NCBI RefSeq assembly: GCF_004664715.2 | Contig: NC_051066.1 | Location: 81,803,735 to 81,867,734, forward strand | Reading direction: 5' to 3' | From: Peromyscus leucopus | Taxonomy: Eukaryota > Chordata > Mammalia > Rodentia > Cricetidae | Length of the DNA stretch: 64,000 bases | Part shown: positions 34,086-44,639 of the stretch, one piece after another | Position numbering within the stretch: the stretch's first letter is position 1 | Layout: each line of letters starts with the position of its first letter | The notes under the pieces: generated by a model | What the model saw: the letters and a program-made list of their open reading frames with translations, nothing else | Told to the model about the DNA's origin: nothing | The model's database searches: none | Made by a program: the position numbers and the translations under genes

Positions 34086-34324
34086 ATGATGGTAGCAGAG
34101 ATAAGAACCAAAGGTTTATACAGATGAGATAGCAGTTGTTACCGACCGTATTTCCAGTACAAAGCCAGACGGGATTGTGAATGTATGGGATGGAAGACCA
34201 GAGGGGGAACAGCCAAGTGGAACCACACAGAGCTCTAAGCTGTGTCCCTCAGCCTGCAAGAACAGATCTGGACCCTTCCTGGGCCTTGGGGAGGGTGAAG
34301 AGCACAGCATTGTAGCACGAATCT

Positions 34325-34795
34325 TAAAAGGTCTTATTAATAAAAACAAACCTGAAGCCAGGTACTGGGGTCAATGCTGGAAGATCAGAGAAGCAGAGTA
34401 AGCCACAGCTTCCTCACCTTGCCATTTCCTCAGCTGGTCCTGTTTCCTCAGACTGGAAGCCTCTGAGTCCTCATGCAAATGGATCTCAGCTGCACTGCTG
34501 CTCAAAAGCCTAAAAGCTTAACCAGGCTCTAGTTCCTGGTTCTTATGTCTTATATACCTTTCTGCTTCCTGCCATCACTTCCTGGGATTAAAGGCATTGT
34601 CACCATGCCTGGCTGTTTCCAGTGTGGCTTTGAACTCATGGAGATCTAGATGGATCTTTGCCTCCAGAATGCTAGGATTAAAGGTGTGTGTGCCACCATT
34701 TTCTGGCCTCTATGTCTATCTAGTGGCTGTTCTGTCCTCTGACCCCAGATAAGTTTATTAGGATGCACAATATTTCAGGGAACACAATATCACCA
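34325..34795 (-). mobile_element. Composite repeat with B1-like dimer, minus
   Basis: A roughly 470-bp unit. On the minus strand it begins near 'tgttccctgaaatattgtgc', followed by 'ctaataaacttatctggggt'. It then contains two adjacent B1-like monomers (complements of 'aggattaaaggtgtgtgtgc' at 34674 and 'gggattaaaggcattgtcac' at 34584) and ends in an A/T-rich 'taataagacctttt'. I recall similar elements in hamster and vole genomes but cannot name the family. It may be an LTR-like element carrying a B1 insertion, or a SINE composite. Confidence 0.6.
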
Positions 34796-35960
34796 CATAG
34801 CATGTCCCTAGGGAACATGGTTTCACAGAAGCAAGGGAAAGGGAAGGATGAACTTGACTTAAGGCCCTAAGGATTTTCACAGAAAGGTATCTATCTTCGT
34901 GAGCTGTATTAGCCTTGCCTCCAATGCCTCATCCCATGCTGTGAGGAGAGAGAGAACTTGCTAGTACCCTTGGAGACTGTTTCTTCAAGCTGTGTTCAAG
35001 ATGGACAGTGCAAAGATGAGATTGTTAGGAAGTGACCAAGTGAACTCTGAACCTCCTCTGGATATTGCAGAAGTCAGGAAGTCTGCTCAGTGGTGAATCC
35101 CCACTGGCTGGATGCTTTATGTTAGAGCACCGAGATTCTTCACCATTGATTTTTGACATATTTGATAGATGCAGAGTTCTCAGTCTGTGCTCTGCACTGT
35201 AAATGCAGGGTTGATTTTTTCCAGATTGTACCATTTAGTATGCCTATTCAGGTCCCATGACAAGCTTAGTCCCTGTCAGCCTGCCTGCCACTTTGTGTTT
35301 TCCCCTGTAGCTCAGATGTGTTCTCAGATCAGTCCAGGTGACTACACAGATCGCTTTAAAGCTTCCAATGGTCCGAGATGAAGGTGAAGCGGGCCCTCCT
35401 TCCTCAGATCAGAGGTTACCCTCTCACTCTCCTCCCCTTCAGCTGGTGCTGCCCCTGCATAGCATCACCACAGGACTCCCTTCCCTCCCCTTCCTGCAAG
35501 TCTGCAAACCGCCAGTTGTTTCACAGTACAGTCTGAATAATCAAAGCTAGGCTGTACTCTTCGCTTGACAGGAAGAAGCCCTCTGCTCCTCGAGACAGCT
35601 TCGTGAGAGGTCTATCAAAGCATGATGACACTTACTGTCTCAAGGGTTCATTGGTAAGCCGGTGGGAAACTTGGCAGAACACAGGCTCAACCATGTTATA
35701 TTCAAGGACCTATCCATGCCATTGAAGATTTTGTTGAAATTAGGCTAAGCCCTGCTTGTTGGTTCTCTCCTCTCTTCAACCCTCTGTCCCTCGGGTTAAC
35801 AGTTCCAGAAAGAACATCCCAGGAGGAAGGACATACCCTGAAAACTTTGCTCCCCATTTCAGACATAAGCAGGTGCTACCCAGTCTAGGAGGTCTAGGAG
35901 GAGGCAGTTCTGTAAACTTGTGCCGACTCTGGCTTTCAAAAGAGGCTGTCCCAACAAGCA
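34796..35960. other. Unique intronic sequence
   Basis: Nothing recognised. Small frames on both strands lack domains. Confidence 0.45.
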
Positions 35961-35961
35961 T

Positions 35962-36110
35962 GCATCTCAGTTTCCTCAGTGTGACCCTGATAAACCTACT
36001 GTGTAATCTCTCTGAGCCATAACTGCATCTGTCAAATGGGCATGCAAATAATAGCTGTCACGTATGGAGCATCACCTACATGTGCATACCTTGTATAGCA
36101 CGTGTTTAAG
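35962..36110 (+). repeat. MIR-like remnant, plus
   Basis: 'catctcagtttcctcagtgt' and 'tgtcaaatgggcatgcaaat' with 'aatagctgtcacgtatgg' follow the MIR core and 3' order. Confidence 0.6.
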
Positions 36111-36111
36111 C

Positions 36112-36258
36112 TTGGCCACATCACTGTAGAGGTGCCTTCATCTCTCCACCTTGGAAGACCAGAAGACGAAACATTAGAGAAGTTAACTCACCTAATGATC
36201 CCAGCCTCACACAGGACGGGAAATTCTGAAAATCAGACTCCAATCTGTGTGGCCCGAT
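36112..36258 (-). repeat. Possible MIR, minus
   Basis: 'agagaagttaactcacctaa' followed by 'cagcctcacacaggacggga' and 'cagactccaatctgtgtggc' resembles reversed MIR. It lies back to back with the preceding remnant. Confidence 0.5.
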
Positions 36259-36493
36259 AGCTTTTTCTCTCCTACCACTTGTGTAGTCTTGGTGGAATTA
36301 GTAACAAGTTGTGTATGTTAGCCTCCTGGTACTCATTAAATAGTAAGTAAAGCATTGTTTTCTTCCCCGAACAGTAGGGTTTCAGTTCTCCGATGGCTGG
36401 TGTTGTTTTTTGTTTGTGTGTGGTCAGACATAAGGTAAAAGGGGCAGAAATGGAGCGAATAGGAAATTTAAGAAAATGGTTACCCCTTTGTAA

Positions 36494-36495
<2 letters not shown>

Positions 36496-36549
<54 letters not shown>

Positions 36550-36569
36550 GACAGAGACAGAGAGAGACA

Positions 36570-36654
<85 letters not shown>
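36496..36654. repeat. (TG)n-(GA)n compound microsatellite
   Basis: A short TG run (36496-36508) leads into about 145 bp of GA units with regular GAGACAGAG interruptions, giving one of the longest purine tracts in the window. The Ser/Leu and Arg/Glu frames over it are translation artefacts. Confidence 0.95.
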
Positions 36655-36660
<6 letters not shown>

Positions 36661-37825
36661 TGTGTCAGGAAGACAGACAAAGGGAGAGAATTTTAAGAAG
36701 GGAATATCGTCTGCTTCCTCTGGCATGACAAGGGGCTTATGATCTGGGTAAGTGGAAGCCATTTAGGAAAGGAACCCCGTCTATTGCTGCATTTGGTTCA
36801 AAAGCATGGAAGAGTGAATAGATGACTGTCAGATGAAGACGGATGGGACAGTTTTAAGGTCACTAAAATGGAGTATCATTTTCAGTGTATGAGTAACACT
36901 TACCAGTGCGTCCTCACCCAGGAAAGATAGAGGGAATGCTGGATGATGACTGTAAATTCAATGGAGACTGTTCAATGAGGGCTGTTCCAACTCAAGGCTA
37001 GTGGCAGATTTGCAAGCCTCTGGGTTAGCAGAATGTGTGTGAATTCTGCACAAATCGGGAAAGATGGTCTAAACAACCTGCATTAGCTCAGGACAGGATG
37101 GCAGAAAACTGCTCCAATGTTAGAAGAGATCATCTGTTAAAATACAAACACAGTTACTGTGACTGACTGTAGTCATTGTGCCATTTGCATCCAAAAGAGG
37201 GACAGGCCATTAGAAGAGAAGCCTCTGGTATACCGAAGGGCAGATTAGAGGAAATGCATCCAAGTTAGCTTTTCCTGAGACTGTCTGAAGGAATAGATGA
37301 AATTGACTAGTTAATTTAGATACTGTAGACATGATGGGTTTGCAAGGTGGACCACAGAAGGAAAAAACAGTGCTAACGTTTCATATGGATTTACAGTAAA
37401 TTGACATTGAAGACCAAGCAGACTAGTGTGCTTGGAAAGGAAGAGGCAGGTCCAGATCCACCCACTGATCTTTCATCCCTTCCTAATTCTGGCTACCCAT
37501 TTCCTGGATACATTCTGTGCAGAGGATGCACATAAACTGGAGGCAGTCAGCTGCTGCCTGGCTGAAGAACTGCTGACTACTGTTTTCATCACTGACTTTG
37601 AGACTCTGTGTGTATTCAGATTCTGGGCTCTAACCATCTTAAAGCTAACGTACTTTGGTATTCTGACTTGCCCTCCCTACCTCCCAAGGCTTTAGGAGTG
37701 ATGGGCGTTAGCTTGCGACACCATGGTTCTAGAAGGACCATAGCTGAAGACAGGGGAAATGCTTTTATTTTCTTAATTAAAAATCCAACTCCCAACTCTT
37801 TAGCTACAGTTAGGAGTTCTTGAAC
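36655..37825. other. Unique intronic sequence
   Basis: Nothing recognised. Confidence 0.45.
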
Positions 37826-38200
37826 CCCTGTGTGTAGTATATGTGCATGTGTGTGCATGCACCTGTGTGTTTGCATGTGTGAGCACATGTGCATGTATAT
37901 GGGGTATGTGTGTGTGTGTCTGTGTGTTTTGCACATATGAGGGTTCACATGTTTTCCTGGGTGGGCATGCAAATGGGTGCTCACAGCAGAGAGAGTGGGC
38001 ATCTCCTTTGATCTCTGTTGAAGCAAGGTCTCTTGCTGAACCCAGAGTTCACTGAATCCCTAGTCTCGGCTTCCTGGGGGCTGAGAGCAGAGAAGCCACC
38101 AAACCTACTCCCCTTTGATGTGAGTTCTGGAGATCCAAACGCCAGTCCCCATGGTGGCACAGCAAATGCTTGACCCACTGAGCCACAGTGCCAAGCCCTG
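37826..38200 (-). repeat. B4-type SINE with GT-rich tail, minus
   Basis: A GTGTGCATG-rich tail (37830-37930) precedes a worn reversed B1-like part ('gcaaggtctcttgctgaacc'). The head is recognised by 'gagatccaaacgccagtccc' and 'cttgacccactgagccacag'. Read on the minus strand this is tRNA-like head, B1-like body, CA-rich tail. Confidence 0.7.
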
Positions 38201-39284
38201 GCCTCCGGTTTTATTGAGAATCAGAAGGAAAACCCTTCTTGTTTTTATCTTTTCAGTACAAAATACGAGATGCTTAACCAAAACCTGATGAGAAGGTGTT
38301 GGTGGCAAAGCAGCTGGGCATGCGCCTGGAGGTTTCTAAGTCACCTCCTGCTCCTTCTTTCTCTTTGGTTACAATTTAAGGGGAAACCAGCTTGTTTTGA
38401 AGCACTTAGGTACATCTGTAAATTTTTTGTATCATTTAAAACAGCTGTTACACAGGTATCCTTGGAGAATGAGGGTTGCAGGCTCAGCTAGTGCTGCTTG
38501 TAATGAAACAAACTAATGCGTGTTTCCCCCAAGCTGGAGCTGCAGACCTTTCTTGCTCAGATGCAGTCTTTCTTCAAATGGATGAAAGAAAAAGTACTCA
38601 CCTTTTGGGGCGACAGTGAAAATAAAAACAGGAAGCCCATGACTGAGCATCTATTTCATGTTGAATCTGATCATTACTTGTTTGCACAGCCTTTCTAGAG
38701 GGGAGTTCTGTGTGGTGGCCTGCTTGTGGAGCAGCTTCGGAGGCCTCAGCACAGTGCGGGAGTCTGCAGTCCCCAGTTCATCTTACATCCTCCTTGCCTA
38801 TGCTGCCCATTGTTAAAGGGGAAGTCTGATGCCAAGTGAATGAGGCTTTTTAAGTTACTTGTTAATAGGAATCACCTTCTGCGGAGTATGGTCTCCTCTT
38901 GTGAAAAGCCCGAGAGACACAGGGTCACTTCTCGGGATGTGTGAAGGTATGGCTAGTCTGTAAACCACAGACTTACCAGTGTTTAGAAGGCCTTTCTGAG
39001 ACTATTGACACTTAGTTTCTACTTTGAATTGGTTTTTCCCTGTTATCATAATAAACAGAATAACCAAACTATTGATAAAGCAGAATAAAGATCACCAGAG
39101 GATTTCCATTTCCTATGCCTCATTCAAAACATTGAACCAATTACTCTTGAGAATGACATCAGAAAATCTTTGTTTTGTACGTAAGAAAAAAAAAAATAGT
39201 GCAGAGAAGAGAAGAAGAAATTGTCCAGGATGGTGTGTGGTGAGTGTGCTTTAGCGGAGTTGTTTCTGATATGTTTACCTTTGT
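38201..39284. other. Unique intronic sequence
   Basis: Nothing recognised apart from an A12 run at about 39185-39196. Confidence 0.45.
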
Positions 39285-39443
39285 CTCTTCCTTTATTCTG
39301 TGTGTACTGGAGGACTGGTATGAAGTCAGAGGAAAACTTACAGCAATTCACTTTCCCTTTCCACCGTGGATGTCCAGGGATGGAACTCGGGTCCTCAGGC
39401 GCAGTGGCAGGGCCTTTTACCTGCTCAGCCATCTCCCCAGCCC
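39285..39443 (-). repeat. B2-superfamily SINE, minus
   Basis: 'ggatggaactcgggtcctca', 'ggccttttacctgctcagcc' and 'atctccccagcccc' are the reversed tRNA-derived head of a B2/B3-type SINE. The tail side ('gtgtactggaggactggtat') is shortened. Confidence 0.85.
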
Positions 39444-39501
39444 CACAGCTGCTTTGAGTGATGTTTCTCTAGAATGGTCTGTTTCTAGATGAACGATAAG
39501 C

Positions 39502-39552
39502 TACTACTCCTACTACTACTATTAATAATGATACTGCTACTACTACTAACAA
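39502..39552. repeat. (CTA)n/(ACT)n trinucleotide repeat
   Basis: Imperfect CTA units interrupted by 'ttaataatgata'. Confidence 0.9.
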
Positions 39553-40828
39553 GTGGTATCAGGTATCACCGTAGGAACCGACTTGGCTGTTTTCTGGGAT
39601 TTTGCTCTTTGCTTTTGCTGTAAATGGAATGCACTCGATGTCTCTACAAATTTGCTCAGATGATTGCAGAACCTGAAAAATCTATTGCCGCCACTGATGC
39701 TATTATTGGTCCTTTAATACAAATACGTACATGTGTAATTTGAATTTCTGGAAAGTATCACAGTCTTCTACATTGACATGGCATTATTCTACAGAAATTA
39801 ACAACCATGTTTGGTGCAGAAATGTTGCAATTATTTCTTCATTTTCTTTTCAGTTTTATAGGGGTAGTGCCATGTTTTAAACATGTAAAGACTTATCTAG
39901 GGTTTGATTGCAGAAACTAAAATTCTCTGAATAATGAGGGAAAAATAGGAAATTACTGAGGATAGAGATTATAAAATACCATAGGCATCTTCAGTGCTCA
40001 GTGACTGTTCCGCCAGTGTTAACAGTTCGCAGTCCCAGTACAACAACCCACAGACTTATTTTGAATGTTGCTGGGCATCGAGGAGCCAGTCGTTTATTAG
40101 AGAGCTATGGTAAGTCTGGCTTCTTTTAATTAGCAATTACCATTTTTAAAGCCACATGCCTACCCAAATGTACAGATGGATTCTAACATACAAATGGCAT
40201 GCATCAACAGCAGAGAGGTACTGTCCCCACAGGACAGCAAGCAGTTGGTCATAAATGGCTCTCCTTTTCCCTCATGCTCCTTTTCCTAGGATTTTGTGTG
40301 TCCTTATACAGTCCAGAAGAAAAAAAAAAAAAAGGCCCTATTCTGTAGTTGTGAAATGTGCATCTCTGGGTGATTTAGAGATGAATTGTGTTGCTCTGAC
40401 TTTTGCTCTGCTTGCTTATACAGTCTGGGGGCATTTGCTGGCCTGGGCTCGGCATACACTTCACAAATCACCACCTGGGTGACAGGTCATTACAAAGGAT
40501 GGGGGAGTTGGAAGTGTCGGTACTAATCAACAAGTGCTGGGTTCTGCCCTGCTGAAATGGAAGCCTTCCCCCTAAAGCACCCCGAGCTATGCATCACACC
40601 GCTGCAAAATCGTGGTTCCCTTTTAAATCAGAGTCTCGGGAAGGCAGGACCTGGGTGATTCGCAAGCTGCCTAATAAAAGCCAGACGTCTTTGGGGGCTT
40701 GCCTTTCAATTCATAACTAAATGTGATACCCTGGGAAGGGGGACCCTGGGTCTGGCTTTACAGGATGTGACTTCGGTGGAGGAAAGCTGGTGCCTACCTT
40801 TGCTTATTTGTATTCTGGTGCTGTCGTG
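39553..40828. other. Unique intronic sequence, repeat-poor
   Basis: No interspersed repeat recognised. An A14-class run lies at 40319-40333. Confidence 0.45.
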
Positions 40829-40844
40829 CCCCCCCCCCCCCCCG
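40829..40844. repeat. Poly(C) tract
   Basis: About 16 consecutive C. On the minus strand this is an uninterrupted G run. Confidence 0.95.
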
Positions 40845-42540
40845 ATGTCTTTGTTCTATTAATCTGTAAAACAGGGCTCATTTTGTGATTAGTCCTTGGA
40901 GCTTGTTTCTATTAATCAGTCTGCAGAACAGGTCGACTTGGATGCTTTTGTTCAAGAGCTTAATGTGTTCTTCTTGTCAAGCTGTGGTTTGGGCTGCAAG
41001 CTCTGCCTTAACCAGGCAGTGAGAGCTGGTTTTTATATGCTGATTGCATTGTCAAGGAAGAAAACACTGTAGAAAAAGACAACAGAAAAACACGACTGTG
41101 GAACTGCAGGCTGAGTCTTTAGGAAGGGGACATGTTTGTAGAAGATAGAACTTATGTGACCAATAAACTGCGTTGTAGAGTTGACCAGAACAGAAAATAA
41201 GGCATCACACTTACACCCCCAGAAATACCGTGTCAAGCAAGAGTTGCCTATTAATAAGACTTTTTGTGTATTTGAAGTGTGCTTCTCTATTGATGCTTCA
41301 AGCAAGCCCATCGTCCTTTAGCCGCAGCATTAGGTAATTATGAGATGACTCGGTGCTGTTTGTGAAATTTTTACTTTCTTCTTCCAACCCTCCCTTGTTC
41401 CAAATGACGCTGCCACAGCTTCAAATTATTTTACCTGTTACACAGGGGAAATTCTGTCTCTCAATTTTCTTCATTATCAGGGGACAAGGACTGATCTACC
41501 TGTGGAGACCGAGTGGGTTAACTGAGTGATGGTTATAAATTGCTTCGTAAAATGCTCATTATCCCCGTTGTAAAAATTCCCCTGACTTGGATGTGCAAAG
41601 GCTGCCACTGCTGGGAAAGAATTCTGATGTGCAGCTTTTCCCAGTGTCAGCCGTGCTCTAGGAAGAAGACTTTTCCAGTAAAAAATCTCCAGTATATTTA
41701 GCATTCATTTATTTGAAATAACCACCGTCCCCCTCATCATCAAGTGTATGCAAGAAGCAGATCCTGATTCTCAAATTAAATTTGTCATCAGTGATAAATT
41801 TAGTCCTGTAAGATACTTTCATAAGTGCTTCAGCGTGATTTATTGTTGTGTTAGTTAACATGCTTATATTATGTCTTGTACAGAATTTAGCAGAAGCAAT
41901 TTCTGACTAGACCCTCCTTGATTAAAATTTAAAAATGAAAGTCTCATTTTTGTCACGGCGGTAATTATTTTAGGGCTAAATTGGAAGGTAAGCACACTGT
42001 AGTCCTGTCATCATTTAAAAAATAAAGACAGAAAAGAGGAAGAGCGATGTCAAAATGTGACGAGGAGAGCATTGAAAAGCTTCTCCTTCTTTATGTTTGG
42101 ACATCCTGTATTCCTTTGTGTGTATGCAGACCGTCTAGGCTGTTTTATTGGCTGGGGCTTAAGATGCAACCCTTGCATATATAATCGCTAATGAGTGTCA
42201 GGATTCAGCTGCTAATTTGAAAGGCTTTGTGGCTCTTTCACCCCAGACACTAGCAGCTTCATTAGGCCCTGCTTTGTCCAGCCTGACCTTTGCTGGCCTG
42301 CAGATCTCAGCTAAATACCAACATTGCACCCGCTCCCTCCCACTTGAAACAGTCCGGACCAGCTCCTTCAATGCAGCGCTTATCAGAACCTGCTACTGAC
42401 ATAAACTTGGATGCCCCGTAGCTTGCCACATAATTAGGATTACCTTCCCCCAGAGAGGCCCTATTTACTTAAAGCTGTGGGGGTGTTCGGCTGATTGGAG
42501 ATTTGAATTTTAGAGCAGTTAACACATTTCTCGGTCCTCT
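40845..42540. other. Repeat-poor block, candidate conserved noncoding region
   Basis: About 1.7 kb (2.5 kb counting back to 40,090 with the C tract) without a recognised interspersed repeat. It is AT-rich with repeated 'taattat', 'ctaatttgaaagg' and 'cataattagg' motifs and stretches such as 'cattaggtaattatgagatg' at 41329. Such blocks in introns of genes near PAX6 and WT1 often hold enhancers. This is inference. Confidence 0.35.
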
Positions 42541-42557
42541 TTTTTTTTTTTTTTTTT
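42541..42557. repeat. Poly(T) tract
   Basis: About 17-18 T. No SINE body is attached on either side. Confidence 0.9.
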
Positions 42558-42589
42558 GAAATGCATTATTATAAAGCAGAGCTTTAAAA

Positions 42590-42641
42590 ATGTGTGTTCA
42601 TGGCAACATGTGTGTTCAAACAACATGTGTTCATGTTGTTT
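42590..42641. repeat. Short minisatellite (about 17 bp, three copies)
   Basis: Units start 'atgtgtgttca' at 42590 and 42608, with a shortened third unit at 42625. Each ends in 'caac' or 'gttg'. Confidence 0.8.
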
Positions 42642-43014
42642 CTGTGGAAGCAACAGCTTTTTTTCCTAGACAGAAGAGTACAGAAAATTTATTAATGTCA
42701 CAGAGGAAAAGCTAATAGTGTCTTTTTCTCTGGGGTTTTGTCTTGAGCTCATTCTTGTCAGAATGAAACCATGCAGGATGCAGGTGGGAAGAACTTTGTG
42801 TTTGTTTTTGTTTGTATAAATAGCCTGAGAAATAAAAAGGGCCATGATTTGTCATACTTTGGTTTGCTATTATTGTTTATTGTTCAGGAATATTGCTTCT
42901 GTATTCTTCCCATATTGTTCCCAATTTCCAGGGAGGGGTGGGATCATGCTTTTCCTTGAACTTTTACCCAAGGAACTGCTGTGAAGCTGTTGTTAGCTGG
43001 AGGGGTCTTTTGAC

Positions 43015-43060
43015 TTTTTTTTTTTTTTTTTTTGTAATTAATCAAAAAAAAAAAAAACAA
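43015..43060. repeat. T-run/A-run inverted repeat
   Basis: About 18 T, a 10-nt spacer gtaattaatc, then about 13 A and (CAA)n. The two runs could pair into a long A/T hairpin. Confidence 0.85.
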
Positions 43061-43699
43061 CAACAACACACAAACAAAAAGCCTGGATAAGCTTTCTGCC
43101 CATCAGCTTTGGTCTTCTAAGTCAGATCTTATTTTGAAGGGGTTGGAATTCTCCTTCCTTTTTAGAGAGAATCCTAAAGTTAGGGATGGGAAAGAACTCT
43201 CTGATGCCATCACTTTTTCCAGCCCCTTGGCCAGTAAGTTCTCCCTCCCTCTGTCTATGTCTAAGGCTTGCATATGTGCTGATTGTCCATGAAGTTTGCC
43301 TTTAGATGAGTTTCCTAAATCTTTAGCCATTTCTTAGAGCCTGTGACTAGAGCTTCCTAGGATCTTACTGGTGTGGAGACTTTTGGAGAGTCCAGGAGCA
43401 AAAAGAGAACTATGTTCAGTGTTAGATAAATAGAATTAAAATTATCCAAGTTCTTAGTTAATGGCAGATTGTCATGGTTGGTCCCCGCCTAGCCATTATC
43501 AGTTCCATGTTGTTTGTCCGTTTATGAATAAAGGTAGCGAGTATCCATTAATCCATGCACTGCCAAAGAACTAGAATAATGACATAATTTTATCTATTGA
43601 TATATTTTACTGGAGATGCTCTTGTCCCTCTACCCCAAGTGTATATTAATCTTTTTTTTTTCTTATTTAGCTGTTTCTTTTAACAGAGCATGTGTGTCT
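43061..43699. other. Unique intronic sequence
   Basis: Nothing recognised. Confidence 0.45.
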
Positions 43700-43702
43700 G
43701 TT

Positions 43703-43714
43703 AAACACACACAG

Positions 43715-43746
<32 letters not shown>

Positions 43747-43752
43747 ACACAC
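43703..43752. repeat. (CA)n microsatellite with GACA interruptions
   Basis: CA units interrupted twice by GACA. Confidence 0.95.
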
Positions 43753-43920
43753 ATTTATATGTATGTATGTGCCTATTTAAACAACTTATAGTTATTGGTT
43801 TTAAAACTTTCAAAAATGGTATTATTGAGTTTTCTTTCAGTTATGGAAGTCTAATCTCCTAATAGATTAAACCTTCCACAAATAACTGGAAAATTCTAGA
43901 AAAAACAGAAGATTAATACT

Positions 43921-43998
43921 TGGGGGACAGTGGCTATAGTTCAGTAGTGGGGCACTTGCATAGCATGTACAAGGCCCTGAACTCTTCTATAATAGTGC
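43921..43998 (+). repeat. ID SINE, plus
   Basis: 'gtggctatagttcagtagtg' (A-box-like), 'gggcacttgcatagcatgta' and 'caaggccctgaactct' match the tRNA-Ala-derived ID element. A short CATAAT-rich tail follows. It is diverged at the B box. Confidence 0.75.
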
Positions 43999-44004
43999 AA
44001 TAAT

Positions 44005-44450
44005 CATAATCATAAATAACTCTCTCAAACCTCAGGGAGCTTGGAGGATGGAGATGTGGACCTTACAGGAAGCTGCTGTTGCCATGGAACTCTCCATTTC
44101 TGTCGTCTAGGCCCTAGCTGTAGCCACAGTTAACTAAAGTTGTGGTATGGCTAAAATTCCAACACAGTTTACTCATTTTGGCAAGAGTAGCTATTTCTAC
44201 GAGCTCAGAGTAACCAGAACCACCAGAAAGTAAGGGAAAAAATCCCATGGGCAAGATGGAAAACAAAAAGACATGAGTAAGAGGAACACCAACGCTGAGA
44301 ATAACTGTGATGCTGACGACCACTGACACATGTGTGTGGACAAACTGGTAGCCACCTGATTATGTGCTAATAGCCACCTCGGATGTAACAGAGTTGGGAG
44401 TTTGGGTCTAACCAAGTTAATTATCTGCCAAAACAAAGCATTGGCACAAT
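44005..44450. other. Unassigned sequence before the minisatellite
   Basis: No family recognised. It could be part of an old LTR, given its length and position next to the tandem repeat. Confidence 0.35.
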
Positions 44451-44594
44451 TCCACGGGGGAGACTTAAAACATCCACTAGTGTCTGTCCACAGGGGAGAC
44501 TTAAAACATCCACTAGCGCTTGTCCACGAGTAATACATAAAACATTCACCAATGTTTGTCCACAAACAATATGTAAAACATCCACTAGTGTTTG
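44451..44594. repeat. 36-bp minisatellite, four copies
   Basis: Four adjacent units of exactly 36 bp start at 44451, 44487, 44523 and 44559, each beginning 'tccac'. Units 1 and 2 are nearly identical. Units 3 and 4 have diverged in the first half but keep 'aaaacat(c/t)cacyaryg'. Because 36 is a multiple of 3, the minus-strand frame across it (44197-44625, 142 codons) shows a 12-residue period with a Gly-Cys-Phe motif. The frame itself has no recognised domain. Confidence 0.9.
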
Positions 44595-44639
44595 ACATAT
44601 GAAGAGTCAGGATAATTTGACTCACTGTGAAGGGAAGAA

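Noticed and set aside
36424..36762. Ser/Leu-rich and Arg/Glu-rich frames of up to 112 codons
   Set aside because: They are translations of the GA microsatellite.
43921..43998. Possible tRNA gene
   Set aside because: The A-box-like sequence belongs to an ID SINE. The B box is degraded and no cloverleaf or anticodon stem can be drawn.
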